Shown here: piece after piece, positions 38,290 to 46,777 of the stretch
Numbering within the stretch: position 1 is the stretch's first letter
Layout of the letters: each line of letters opens with the position of its first letter
Source: a virus
Strand: one strand, 5' to 3'
Virus record (IMG/VR): IMGVR_UViG_3300038441_001119
Span: 1-64,000 of that record
Length of the DNA stretch: 64,000 nt
The notes under the pieces: model-generated
What the model was told of the DNA's origin: nothing
Databases searched by the model: none
Seen by the model: only the letters and a program-made list of their open reading frames with translations
Translations under genes and position numbers: made by a program

Positions 38290-39780
38290 TTACTTTCTCT
38301 TACTAGGAGAAGTGAACGTAGATGCCGATTTGACGATATGGTCAGCGAAATAGCGGGCAGAGGCTTTCTTAGTATTCTCTCTAAGATCGTCGAGTGCTTG
38401 CTTCAGTTTTTCACTGCCGGTTTTGGGTTCAAAATTGATCACTGCAAATCCCAAGCCAAGAGGATCTTCTTTCTTTTCTTTGACTGGAGTGGCAATAGGC
38501 GCTTCCATGACCACGCGACCAAAGATGGTCTCCTGTGCAAGGGCTTGGATGTGTGACTGGTTGCAGAGCTTGTTCTTGTCAGGGAATCTCGCTTCGTACA
38601 GACCAGAACGGTCATCTGTCCACTCAGCGGAATCGAGGAAGTTGTTGAACACCTGCTTTCCTTGCTCCCATGGTACGCCCGTCAGGGTAACCCTGTGATC
38701 AACACGACCCGGTCTAAGCAGGGCCTTATCGAACTTCTCGGGATGGTTGCTAGTTAAAATGAAGACACACTTTTCTGGAGTTGTCGCTCCATCGAAAAAG
38801 TTCAGTAGCTGTGACAACTGGATGGCGTCATTATTGGGATTGCCGCTGCGATCAGTAGAAGCACCTTGGACGTCGAAATCCTCGATCAGTACAACGGACC
38901 CACCACGAGTTGGGATCAGCGACAGATAGTCTCCGAAATCGGTTGCCTTGGCACCAGACAGGTCCAGCTGAACCAGACGTTTGCGGAACTCGGTGGCGAT
39001 CGCCTTTGCAAGAGAGGTCTTGCCTGTGCCGGGTTCGCCGTCAAGAAGCAGGACGTACTTGAATGGTACGCCCAGCTTCTTGTAGGCATCTTCAGACTGT
39101 GAGAACTTACGGAGCGACTCCATGATCTCCTCAAGCTGTCCGCCCATGAGGACAATCGACGACAGAGGACGACCCGGTTTGAACTCGTAAGAAGAGGTAA
39201 CGCCTTTGCTGCTATTGAAGATGCGGCGAATCTCAATATCCGGTACCGTCTGCGTTTTGCTGATTTCGTGTTTCTTTGGTTCCGCCAAGGTAACAGTGCG
39301 GTGGATCTCCGCCATCTGTTTTCTGGTTTTGAAGGGGAACCATATTTGCAGCTCTCTGTGAGGTAGACCAATCATACCCGGTACGATCCTGTAGCGAACC
39401 ACGACACGGTGATTGCCTTTCAGCTTGCACAAATGGAAATGGTCCGTGGCAAGATCGTACACATGGTGTCCGGTGTGCTTGATTCCTTCGAACATCTCAC
39501 TTCTGTCCTGACGAACGAGGAACCCTTTATTGTCTTTGTTGACTTCCTCCTTCCATGCTTTGAACGCCTCGGTATCGAGTCGGTTGTGTGAAAAGATATG
39601 CGTACGCAGGTGGGGCTTGGTGACACTGATGAGATCACGGAAGTAGTAGTCAGCTGGCGTCTTATCCGCCTCGTCGGTCGGATAAGAATCGTACATAATC
39701 ATCGATGGTACGAACCAACGGACATACATAGCGGACAGGACGAGTAGACCTAACAGAGATAGCAGAATAGTGGAAATCAT
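38290..39780 (-). CDS. BCS1-like AAA+ ATPase, membrane-anchored
   Basis: 496 residues from ATG 39778-39780, chosen because it directly follows the upstream stop and opens with a membrane span (MISTILLSLLGLLVLSAMYV). Then a BCS1-specific-like domain (about 60-200) and an AAA domain: Walker A GEPGTGKTS (about 248-256), Walker B VVLIEDFD (about 296-303), LSQLLNFFDG, and TSNHPEKFDKALLRPGRVD with the arginine finger. BCS1 proteins move folded substrates across membranes in mitochondria; bacterial and viral relatives have unknown clients. Confidence 0.8.
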   Translation of the reverse strand: MISTILLSLLGLLVLSAMYVRWFVPSMIMYDSYPTDEADKTPADYYFRDLISVTKPHLRTHIFSHNRLDTEAFKAWKEEVNKDNKGFLVRQDRSEMFEGIKHTGHHVYDLATDHFHLCKLKGNHRVVVRYRIVPGMIGLPHRELQIWFPFKTRKQMAEIHRTVTLAEPKKHEISKTQTVPDIEIRRIFNSSKGVTSSYEFKPGRPLSSIVLMGGQLEEIMESLRKFSQSEDAYKKLGVPFKYVLLLDGEPGTGKTSLAKAIATEFRKRLVQLDLSGAKATDFGDYLSLIPTRGGSVVLIEDFDVQGASTDRSGNPNNDAIQLSQLLNFFDGATTPEKCVFILTSNHPEKFDKALLRPGRVDHRVTLTGVPWEQGKQVFNNFLDSAEWTDDRSGLYEARFPDKNKLCNQSHIQALAQETIFGRVVMEAPIATPVKEKKEDPLGLGFAVINFEPKTGSEKLKQALDDLRENTKKASARYFADHIVKSASTFTSPSKRK

Positions 39781-39784
39781 GTAA

Positions 39785-40333
39785 TTAACGGGAGTAGATG
39801 CACTGGATGATGGACTTGTCTTGGGAGACAGTACGAATGTTTCTGAACCTGTGTTCGAAGTTAGGGAAACGTTCGTCGTAGAAAGATGGATTGGAACCAA
39901 CAGGTTCGCTGTCCAACAGGAAGGTAACATGCAGTTCGTCAATCTTGCGCTCCGTGATGAACGAAGCCCAATGTTTGGGACCCACATGTAGATAGACATC
40001 CGTTTCCGTCGCGAAGCATTCCTCTACGGAGGACACCACGTGAGCGAAGGACATCGGACTTTCAGGAGGGAAGGACTCCTTAACATGCCGGGAGAGTACC
40101 CTGACGTTCCAACTTCCACTCTTGGCTGCCATTTCCTCAGCCGAGGTGAAGTTGAAACGTTTGACGATCTCCTCAAAAGTAAGGCGCCCCAGCAGGAGTG
40201 TTGATCCCTTTGGGGCGCCTTCTGGTAAGAAGAAGTGGTATTTCCCTGCAACGTCACGAGGTACCCTTTGTTGTCCGAGTGTCATACGGACACCCATGAT
40301 AACTTTCGGTTTAGTCGGGGCTTTGGGAGGCAT
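39785..40333 (-). CDS. DHFR/RibD-C-like fold protein
   Basis: 182 residues. KYHFFLPEGAPKGSTLLLGRLTFEEI mirrors the 'PWxLPxDxxxF...VMGRxTxExI' part of dihydrofolate reductases, and VYLHVGPKHWASFITERKID followed by ELHVTFL mirrors their C-terminal half. The usual GG pair of the NADPH site is VG-P here, so activity is uncertain. ATP-binding motifs are absent. Four bases separate it from the AAA ATPase gene. Confidence 0.5.
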   Translation of the reverse strand: MPPKAPTKPKVIMGVRMTLGQQRVPRDVAGKYHFFLPEGAPKGSTLLLGRLTFEEIVKRFNFTSAEEMAAKSGSWNVRVLSRHVKESFPPESPMSFAHVVSSVEECFATETDVYLHVGPKHWASFITERKIDELHVTFLLDSEPVGSNPSFYDERFPNFEHRFRNIRTVSQDKSIIQCIYSR

Positions 40334-41015
40334 ACGCTTTGATGATTTGCGAAGACAGTAGTTGTTTGTTGAACTTTTGTTTCGATGTCGGATGGACTGT
40401 CTGTGCCCACGACACCATGTCGTTATTCATCCTGATTACCGTATCCATCGATGCACTGTTGTTACACAGGGCTTCAATGGTTTTCAGTTCATCCAGATCG
40501 AAGAGTACCTCATGGTTGAACTCGACTTTACCTGTTGTCAGCAGGCGCCCCAGCATACGAGTGTACGTATACCTGAACGCAAGTCGCAGTCCGTCGTACT
40601 GTTTGTTGGTACGTCCTTCGCCTACACAAATCTTGAAAGCTTCCGCTAAGTAACGTTCCATGGACAGCTTCAACTTGTCAGCTGCCAGAAACTCACCAGC
40701 GTTTGCTCTAAGGTTCTTGGCGATTTCCGTCATCTTCACAAACGTCCAAGAGGGGGCCAACAGGAAATTAATGGCGTACGGTGTGACGTACGCACAATCC
40801 TTGAACAGAGTAAACAGATCCATTGACTCCAGCACCTCTCCTTCGATCTGTGACTTCACAAGCGTCAGAGGAGTGCCAAGTTCATTACTGGCCTGTAACA
40901 TCTCGAAACCATTGGGCGAGAGATGGAAACCTGAGTACCCTACCGGAACACCGACTGGGAACGAAGATTTCAATCCAAACGAGCTAGGTTCAACTTTGAA
41001 TGCGGCAACGATCAT
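40311..41015 (-). CDS. Unknown 234-residue protein
   Basis: Mostly helical after a beta-rich start (MIVAAFKVEPSSFGLKSSFP). Central CxG...RTNKQYDGLRLAFRYTYTRM is basic. It overlaps the DHFR-like gene by 23 bases. No family recognised. Confidence 0.6.
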   Translation of the reverse strand: MIVAAFKVEPSSFGLKSSFPVGVPVGYSGFHLSPNGFEMLQASNELGTPLTLVKSQIEGEVLESMDLFTLFKDCAYVTPYAINFLLAPSWTFVKMTEIAKNLRANAGEFLAADKLKLSMERYLAEAFKICVGEGRTNKQYDGLRLAFRYTYTRMLGRLLTTGKVEFNHEVLFDLDELKTIEALCNNSASMDTVIRMNNDMVSWAQTVHPTSKQKFNKQLLSSQIIKAYASQSPD

Positions 41016-41356
41016 GCTACTTTGGACACTTTGGCTATGAGGGTAACATTATCACGGACATCTGCAGGAAGATCCGGATGATGTACGAATAGAAACAGAC
41101 CAAAGGGTTGTTCGAAATTCGTCACTTTCTCTCCTTCTGCAAAATACTCAATTGGGCCGCGCTCGGGGTTATTCGCTGGAGGGCGACTGACTCCCATAGG
41201 TACCAGAGTCCGTAGCTTGTAAGCACCGTTGAATTCTGGGGCAGGAACCAGCTGGTTGGGGTGCAGCAACAAAGACTTGATGATCTCTGAAGATGCCTCC
41301 TTGCTGAGATGCCCCATGGGTTCCGTTACCAGAACGTTGGCGTCAGATATTTTCAT
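41012..41356 (-). CDS. Unknown 114-residue protein
   Basis: ATGA-type overlap with the next gene. Short alpha/beta protein with a Pro/Arg-rich loop (GVSRPPANNPERGPI). No motif recognised. Confidence 0.55.
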   Translation of the reverse strand: MKISDANVLVTEPMGHLSKEASSEIIKSLLLHPNQLVPAPEFNGAYKLRTLVPMGVSRPPANNPERGPIEYFAEGEKVTNFEQPFGLFLFVHHPDLPADVRDNVTLIAKVSKVA

Positions 41357-41365
41357 GTGATGAGG

Positions 41366-41746
41366 TCAATAGGTGGGGTCGAGGGATAGGCTGGTTCTGG
41401 ACGGGGTTCTCTTTTCGAGGAACGTGTCGAGCTGCTGGCTTTCAAGAAACAAACCGTGCAGCTCAAACAACATCGAATCGAGAGTCGTCCTGATAGGCTT
41501 GTACATCACACGGGGAGGCTTGGGTTTGCTGTTGGTTCTCTCCGTGAACATGCTCTTTGGAAGTGAATCAGGATGCGGTCTGCCGAATTGGAGTCTGAAG
41601 ATAGCACGTCGTGCCAATGCCAGTTCTTCCGGGGTCATGGGAAGAGGTTTGGTGTATCCCGGTCCCAGAGCGTGACAAGCCAGCTCGGCTACTTTTCTCA
41701 GGGTACGGGATTGTGTGTGACCAAGTGGAGACAGTTTTTTATGCAT
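41366..41746 (-). CDS. Unknown basic 126-residue protein
   Basis: Lys/Arg-rich, Leu-rich helices with a Pro-rich middle (TNSKPKPPRVMYKP). First gene after the terminator at 41753; no promoter motif visible. Confidence 0.55.
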   Translation of the reverse strand: MHKKLSPLGHTQSRTLRKVAELACHALGPGYTKPLPMTPEELALARRAIFRLQFGRPHPDSLPKSMFTERTNSKPKPPRVMYKPIRTTLDSMLFELHGLFLESQQLDTFLEKRTPSRTSLSLDPTY

Positions 41747-41752
41747 GGGGTA

Positions 41753-41790
41753 TAAAAAGAAAAACCCCGACTCTTTGCAGAGACGGGGTT
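41753..41790 (-). terminator. Intrinsic terminator
   Basis: Stem AACCCCGTCTCT/AGAGTCGGGGTT followed by TTTCTTTTTAT. Confidence 0.9.
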
Positions 41791-41811
41791 GGGTTGTTTA
41801 TAACTTTGCTA

Positions 41812-42240
41812 TTACTTGACGTCGAAGCCAAGTACCTTTGGGGGTTCCGTAACAGGGGAGGTTGGAACTTCGCCTAGGAACTGCAGTTCAGCAAACAGAG
41901 GGGCTACTTGCGTATCCACCTCGATATCACCAAAGTGCTCTTCCTTGACCTCTCTGATTCGTCGCACCACAGCGGATGCAAGACGCTCCAGCGCAAGGCC
42001 AATACTGTCGTCATAGATTGCAATCAGCGGACGAAGGATCTCGGTTTCACCAAGGTTCTCTTCGATATTGGTTGCAGGAAATGCCTGTTCTACCTTTGAT
42101 TCCTGTAGATCGTTAAGTGCGGTTTCCACTGCTTCCTGATACTCCTGAAGGAAGGAGAAGTCAGTGTCAGCTGCAATGGACGCGGTTGGTTCACAATTAC
42201 AGTTACCGCAGCAGGTGTTGGTGGTGTTGTCGGTGCTCAT
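41812..42240 (-). CDS. Acidic protein with N-terminal Cys cluster
   Basis: 142 residues. CCGNCNC near the N-terminus could bind metal; the rest is helical and very acidic. Single-gene unit between the promoter at 42299 and the terminator at 41753. Function unknown. Confidence 0.6.
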   Translation of the reverse strand: MSTDNTTNTCCGNCNCEPTASIAADTDFSFLQEYQEAVETALNDLQESKVEQAFPATNIEENLGETEILRPLIAIYDDSIGLALERLASAVVRRIREVKEEHFGDIEVDTQVAPLFAELQFLGEVPTSPVTEPPKVLGFDVK

Positions 42241-42298
42241 GAGGACCGAAACATAAACAAAACAAAGGAGAGGTCAACCATAAAAATGCTGTCCTCTC

Positions 42299-42314
42299 CA
42301 AGTTTATATAGCGC
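42299..42314 (-). promoter_or_regulatory. Phage promoter, GNGYTATATA-NN-CTTG family
   Basis: GCGCTATATAAACTTG, 26 bases past the end of the endolysin gene. GGAGAGG pairs with CCTCTCC (7 bp, 19-base loop) in the leader. Confidence 0.75.
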
Positions 42315-42339
42315 AAAAGCGCACTCTGTTGCAACTACC

Positions 42340-43026
42340 TTACAGAGAGATCCTTCGATCTTTGGTAATCTTGACGTGACCTTTGTTCTCCAGAACTTTC
42401 ATGATAGCAACCGTTCCCAGCTGCTTATCCATGACATTCCGATCAAACTTACCGTCTGCGACGTACTTGCCCTTTTGTTGCTCCGTAGTAGCGCCGAACA
42501 GGTAAGGACTTGCCAGACCCTTGTTACGATAACCAAGACCATTGTAACGTTCGTTTTTCTCCAGCAACACTCCCAGTGTCCAAGGGTTAACGCCAATGAA
42601 CTTGTCGTAGGCCATAGCATCTACAGCAGACTCATACCAAGTGAAAGGAGGATTACCTTTCAATGGGCGTCCTTTGGGGATCCACTTGGTTCTACCTGTA
42701 AGGGGTGAGCCTTCATGGAGATGCTTGGAGAAAGACAGAGAAGCTTCCCGGTAATGTAGTACGCCTACAAGGAACCACGGTACGCCTGTAGACTCCTGCA
42801 CCTGCTCATAGCGAGACTTATGCTTAAGGATGCTGTTAGCCGCATTGGTAGCCTCATTGACGCGCTCAGGACGAACCTTGGCTCGATACCAGCGTTGTTC
42901 ATTGGCAGAGGTAGTCTGAACCGCAGCAGTGATACGCTTTGGCTCTGTCTTACCTTCTTCCTTCAGAGGGATGGTCGAAGCTGCTACAGCTCCGACACCC
43001 AGCCATGTAAGTAGCTTAGTTACCAT
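42340..43026 (-). CDS. Endolysin (lysozyme-like peptidoglycan hydrolase)
   Basis: 228 residues. N-terminal hydrophobic segment (MVTKLLTWLGVGAVAASTIP), then the catalytic domain: STGVPWFLVGVLHYREASLS, HLHEGSPLTGRTKWIPKGRP, PPFTWYESAVDAM and NERYNGLGYR. This matches a phage lysozyme-type family where the Glu of REAS is the likely catalytic acid. The N-terminal segment may act as a signal-anchor. Last gene of the lysis cassette, overlapping the holin gene by 11 bases. Confidence 0.85.
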   Translation of the reverse strand: MVTKLLTWLGVGAVAASTIPLKEEGKTEPKRITAAVQTTSANEQRWYRAKVRPERVNEATNAANSILKHKSRYEQVQESTGVPWFLVGVLHYREASLSFSKHLHEGSPLTGRTKWIPKGRPLKGNPPFTWYESAVDAMAYDKFIGVNPWTLGVLLEKNERYNGLGYRNKGLASPYLFGATTEQQKGKYVADGKFDRNVMDKQLGTVAIMKVLENKGHVKITKDRRISL

Positions 43027-43390
43027 TGATGACGAACAGGATGGGTTTGAATGCTATCACAGCGGTGACCAGCAAGACCCACACAGTTGCAAACAGAAGC
43101 TTGAACTTCAGTTCGTCAGGCAGAGCCTTGAACCTTTCAGCAAAATCCTCCTGATCCGTCAGAGCATCCAGTGTACGGCGGAAGGTGATCTGAATGAACA
43201 GCCAGACAGTCAGAGCTGCAAGGGTGAGGATAACCGTACCAGTAGAGATGACACTCAGCACCGACAGGTCGAGGATAGCCGACGAGGGGTCAATCAGCTT
43301 GAACAGCTTAGGTAGACCAAGGAACACGACAGTACCCGCAGTTACAGCTGCGAGCGCGTGTTTGACATTAGATGACAGATTCTTAAACAT
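43016..43390 (-). CDS. Holin-like membrane protein
   Basis: 124 residues with three predicted spans (about 10-30, 45-67 and 98-120), a charged loop (ALTDQEDFAERFKALPDELK), and a polar C-terminus. Size, topology and position between spanin and endolysin genes suggest the holin. ATG overlaps the upstream stop. Confidence 0.65.
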   Translation of the reverse strand: MFKNLSSNVKHALAAVTAGTVVFLGLPKLFKLIDPSSAILDLSVLSVISTGTVILTLAALTVWLFIQITFRRTLDALTDQEDFAERFKALPDELKFKLLFATVWVLLVTAVIAFKPILFVINGN

Positions 43391-43944
43391 TACTTAATTA
43401 GTCCGAGGGTTTGTACACTTCTGACCTTTTTGTAGATCCTAAAGATACAGTAGAGAACGATAACGAGAATAATGGAGAAGTAAATCCAATTCCATTTGCG
43501 GGAGTTGGCTAACTTGGTTTCTCCTTTGGCGTTCTTCTCTTTCTCCTTTAGCTTGGCGTCATGTTCTCGCTGCCAAGCATCCAGCGTTGCTTTGATTTCT
43601 TTGACAACTCCTTCTGCCAGAACTTCTGATTTGATGGTGGCTCCTTTGCCAGCATCAAGTTCTACAGCGGCATTGTCAATATGCTCGTTTAGTTCTTTGG
43701 TGTCTTTGGAGTTGGCCTCCAGACCTTGCTTGTCTGCTTTAACTGCGATGACTTTAGCTTTACCAATAGAACCTTGGGCATTGACTATGTGTTTCCTCGT
43801 CTCCTTGATAGCAGGGACGGGTGACTCCACTACAGGTGCATTCCTAGGTGGAGGGGTATTACTGGTACAGCCTGTGAGTGCAATCAAACAGGCTGCCGCA
43901 ATGTGTAGATATTTAGACAAGTGAGATGTTTCCACTCCAGACAT
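43390..43944 (-). CDS. Unimolecular spanin
   Basis: 184 residues from ATG 43942-43944 (MSGVETSHLSKYLHI). It has a lipoprotein signal with lipobox LTGC (Cys near residue 25), a Pro-rich linker, a long Lys/Glu/Asp coiled region, and a C-terminal span (about 155-172) with a basic tail. This outer-membrane lipid plus inner-membrane helix design is that of u-spanins, which fuse the two membranes at lysis. It implies a Gram-negative host. Confidence 0.8.
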   Translation of the reverse strand: MSGVETSHLSKYLHIAAACLIALTGCTSNTPPPRNAPVVESPVPAIKETRKHIVNAQGSIGKAKVIAVKADKQGLEANSKDTKELNEHIDNAAVELDAGKGATIKSEVLAEGVVKEIKATLDAWQREHDAKLKEKEKNAKGETKLANSRKWNWIYFSIILVIVLYCIFRIYKKVRSVQTLGLIK

Positions 43945-44230
43945 TGGGTTGTACCGCCAGTCTGACACTGTAGAACGCATCACCGCCCGTAGCAGTGATT
44001 CTAAGCGTTTTGCTGGGCGCCCAGACTAGCTTACCGCCCGCAGCCGTGAAAGGATCATCAGTCACCGGAATGACGTAATCGTTACCTTCAAAGTTGATGA
44101 CAGCTTCAACAGTCGCAGAAGTGAAGCCCTCGTCTCCAATGGATACGATGTAAGGGAACCCGGCAGTGACGGGGATGTCAACGGAGTCACCTCCCGTAAC
44201 GATACCAGCAGCGGCTGTATAAGCTTTCAT
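43913..44230 (-). CDS. Small virion or fibre-associated protein
   Basis: 105 residues, beta-rich, Gly/Thr/Val composition (GIVTGGDSVDIPVTAGFPYI). It lies just after the tail-fibre gene and may be a fibre-tip or chaperone-like partner; this is inferred from position. Confidence 0.5.
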   Translation of the reverse strand: MKAYTAAAGIVTGGDSVDIPVTAGFPYIVSIGDEGFTSATVEAVINFEGNDYVIPVTDDPFTAAGGKLVWAPSKTLRITATGGDAFYSVRLAVQPNVWSGNISLV

Positions 44231-44263
44231 TAGTAGGAATGATAAATCAAAAGAAACCCGAAA

Positions 44264-46408
44264 TCAAGAGACGAATTGGTCGAAGCCGCCTGAGAACCCG
44301 ATGTAGATCAGACGTGCCGAAGTCAGCGTAGAGATACTGACATTACTTCCATTGTTAACTCTGCAGGTGCCACTGCCTGTAACAGTCATCGTCTGAGTCG
44401 AGCTATTACGTACGATGAAATGTTGACCTACTTGCATGGTACCAAGGCTGTCTATAGTCAGAGTATGTCCGCCAGAGTTGTAGATACCGATGTATACCTT
44501 GCCTGCCGGATTGCCACCAGAGTAAGTGGAGATGTCGAGAGAAGCAGAGGAGGCCAGACCAACAATATCGTAAGGAAGAGTCTCCAAGTCCGTAATGTCA
44601 GCCATTACGTGAGTGTGCGTTCTGTCCGCTGCATCAAGGAAGATCCGAGCATCGTTGTCGTTCAACGCCACAAGGAAGTCCTCCATGAACGGCTCCACGT
44701 CGACAATATCCTCTACAGTAATAGTGTGGGTGTGCGATGTAGAGGGTACATCCAGAGCAGTACGCCATGCTGCTGCATTCGCCAACGAGGCAAGGGTACC
44801 AGAGAAATAGATGTCAACGCCAGTGATGGACGCTATAGCGTGAGTATGAGAAGTGGAAGCCGCGTCTAGGTAACTGCGTGCACTTGTTGCCGTAGTTGCA
44901 GTTGCCAAGTTAAGACCAAGAGTGGAGAAACCACTAGTGATATCACTGAGGCTATGCGTATGCGATGCTGCTGCAGCAGAGATCGTGGCGCGAGCTGAGG
45001 CTGCATCGACAGTTGCGAGTAGGGACGCACCAGTGACACCGGCATTGGAGATTTGACTGATCGTATGGGTGTGTACTGTAGAGGGTACACCAAGCGTGGT
45101 CCTGATTGCAGTAGCGTCTGCACCAGTGAGCACTGCTCTGCCAGTTGAACTGGAGTCACTGATATCAACAGCGGTAATGCCGAGAGCAGACTTGGCAGCA
45201 GACGCTGAAGTCGTGGCTAGCAGGGTACTACCAAAGGAGCCTTTATAGCTGGAGACGACCCATGTGGTGTCATACTGATCAATGTCATAAGTACCAGCAG
45301 GAAGGATCACCGATGCGCCCAGCGAGTTACCCGAGTCAGAGACTAGGGTCGCAGGCGATGTGACATTGACTGTGAAGGTGTAGCCAGTACCAACGAACAC
45401 GCTGATCTTACTATGCGTGTTCGTATAATTGGCGGGGTTGATGTTAACCGCACTCGAAACAGAATTGACGATATACTTCTTAGTACCAGAGCTGTTGATC
45501 AGGTTGAAGGAACCGGTATTAACAACCACCAGATCCATGGACCCCTGACTGGAGAGCGCATCAATGGCTGTGCGAGCATCGGCTGCGGAAGCTACGGCCA
45601 TCAGTGTTTTACCCAGCGCGGAAGTGTCGGTGATGTCGTTGATGACGTGCGTGTGGACTTCGTTGGCAGCATCAATCAGATCCCGAACCACCGAAGCAGA
45701 AGCAGCCCCAGCAATGCTGCGACCAAGAGAAGTCGTATCAGTGATGTCTGTGAGAACATGGACATGAGAGGCTGCCGCCGCAGCGATTGCTGCACGTGCG
45801 TTAAGTTGCGAAGAAGCACCCAACACGGCTCTGCCAATCGCAGTGGAGTCACTGATCTCAGAAGCGGTGTGCGTATGCGAAGAAGGCGCTCCGCCGATGA
45901 TGGTGAGCACTGAGCCTCCGGATGCTGCGGTCATGATCAGGCGACCAGTGGCGGTGGCATCGGACAGCTGGCTTACAGTATGGTTATGGGCATTACCCAT
46001 CAGGGACTGCAGCTTGTCCCAGCGAACCGTAAAGGTGCTCTCCCTAGCAGAAGGAATGACAATGGGAAGGCGAGAGTTAGCAGGGAGGCTATTACCCTTG
46101 AAAGGAGGAAGCGAGGAGAAGGGTATACCCCTGTCCGGACCTTCCGTTACGATCTCGGCGTCTTCACTACCAGCCAACCACGACAACACGTAGTCATCGG
46201 TATCAGGAGGGGTAATCAGATCCACAGTGAAACCTGTTTCTGATCTAGAGGTAACAACAGCTTCAAGCCAAAGCTGCGATTCAGCCTCCGCAGCATTGTA
46301 AACATCCGTATGGATCAGCTGTGGAGGAGCCGTGAATGCAGAAGGATAGGAGACCTCATAAGAGACCTCACCAGTTACCAAAGAAAGTAGACCTTGTTGA
46401 AGCGCCAT
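44264..46408 (-). CDS. Tail fibre with repeated HxH motifs
   Basis: 714 residues. The N-terminus resembles an H-type-lectin-like fold (EVSYEVSYPSAFTAPPQLIH... ending SWLAG). From about residue 140 a repeat of roughly 45-60 residues recurs (H-x-H, then I-x-D-x-x-x-x-G-x-x-L, then A-x-A-x-x-x-R-x-x-I/L). Nine His-x-His motifs are present. Such motifs bind iron in the T4 long-tail-fibre tip. The C-terminus is beta-rich. Probable receptor-binding fibre. Confidence 0.78.
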   Translation of the reverse strand: MALQQGLLSLVTGEVSYEVSYPSAFTAPPQLIHTDVYNAAEAESQLWLEAVVTSRSETGFTVDLITPPDTDDYVLSWLAGSEDAEIVTEGPDRGIPFSSLPPFKGNSLPANSRLPIVIPSARESTFTVRWDKLQSLMGNAHNHTVSQLSDATATGRLIMTAASGGSVLTIIGGAPSSHTHTASEISDSTAIGRAVLGASSQLNARAAIAAAAASHVHVLTDITDTTSLGRSIAGAASASVVRDLIDAANEVHTHVINDITDTSALGKTLMAVASAADARTAIDALSSQGSMDLVVVNTGSFNLINSSGTKKYIVNSVSSAVNINPANYTNTHSKISVFVGTGYTFTVNVTSPATLVSDSGNSLGASVILPAGTYDIDQYDTTWVVSSYKGSFGSTLLATTSASAAKSALGITAVDISDSSSTGRAVLTGADATAIRTTLGVPSTVHTHTISQISNAGVTGASLLATVDAASARATISAAAASHTHSLSDITSGFSTLGLNLATATTATSARSYLDAASTSHTHAIASITGVDIYFSGTLASLANAAAWRTALDVPSTSHTHTITVEDIVDVEPFMEDFLVALNDNDARIFLDAADRTHTHVMADITDLETLPYDIVGLASSASLDISTYSGGNPAGKVYIGIYNSGGHTLTIDSLGTMQVGQHFIVRNSSTQTMTVTGSGTCRVNNGSNVSISTLTSARLIYIGFSGGFDQFVS

Positions 46409-46422
46409 AACTACACCCTGTA

Positions 46423-46767
46423 TTATAGATCCTTAGGCTTGTCTTGTCGCTTCTTTTTATTGTATCTCTGACAAGCTCTCTTGGCTACAGGTACAGCATT
46501 CCATAGTAATGCATCAGACATCCTGATGATGGCCTCGATCTGATCCTCTGTAAACAGGTAAGCCAAACCAGAGTAAGCGAATAAGGCATGATGCAACTCA
46601 TGCCTTACAGTCCCTTCAAACAGGGCGGTATCTTTGACTGTATTGGGATGCAGTATGATTGCGTCCCTTTCATAGTCGTAGTTACCGTGGTCCTCTAATG
46701 AAGGGTCTTCGATTACGGGGATCTTGCGACCTGCTATCTTCAAATTAAATAGCAACGTCTCTGCCAT
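46423..46767 (-). CDS. Small zinc-peptidase-like protein
   Basis: 114 residues. TVRHELHHALFAYSGL has the HExxH zinc motif (HELHH), and a Glu downstream (EDQIEAI) could complete the site, as in small ImmA- or SprT-like proteins. A basic tail (KRACQRYNKKKRQDKPKDL) follows. It may process a virion protein or a host target; no substrate can be inferred. Confidence 0.65.
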   Translation of the reverse strand: MAETLLFNLKIAGRKIPVIEDPSLEDHGNYDYERDAIILHPNTVKDTALFEGTVRHELHHALFAYSGLAYLFTEDQIEAIIRMSDALLWNAVPVAKRACQRYNKKKRQDKPKDL

Positions 46768-46777
46768 ACAATCAGGA

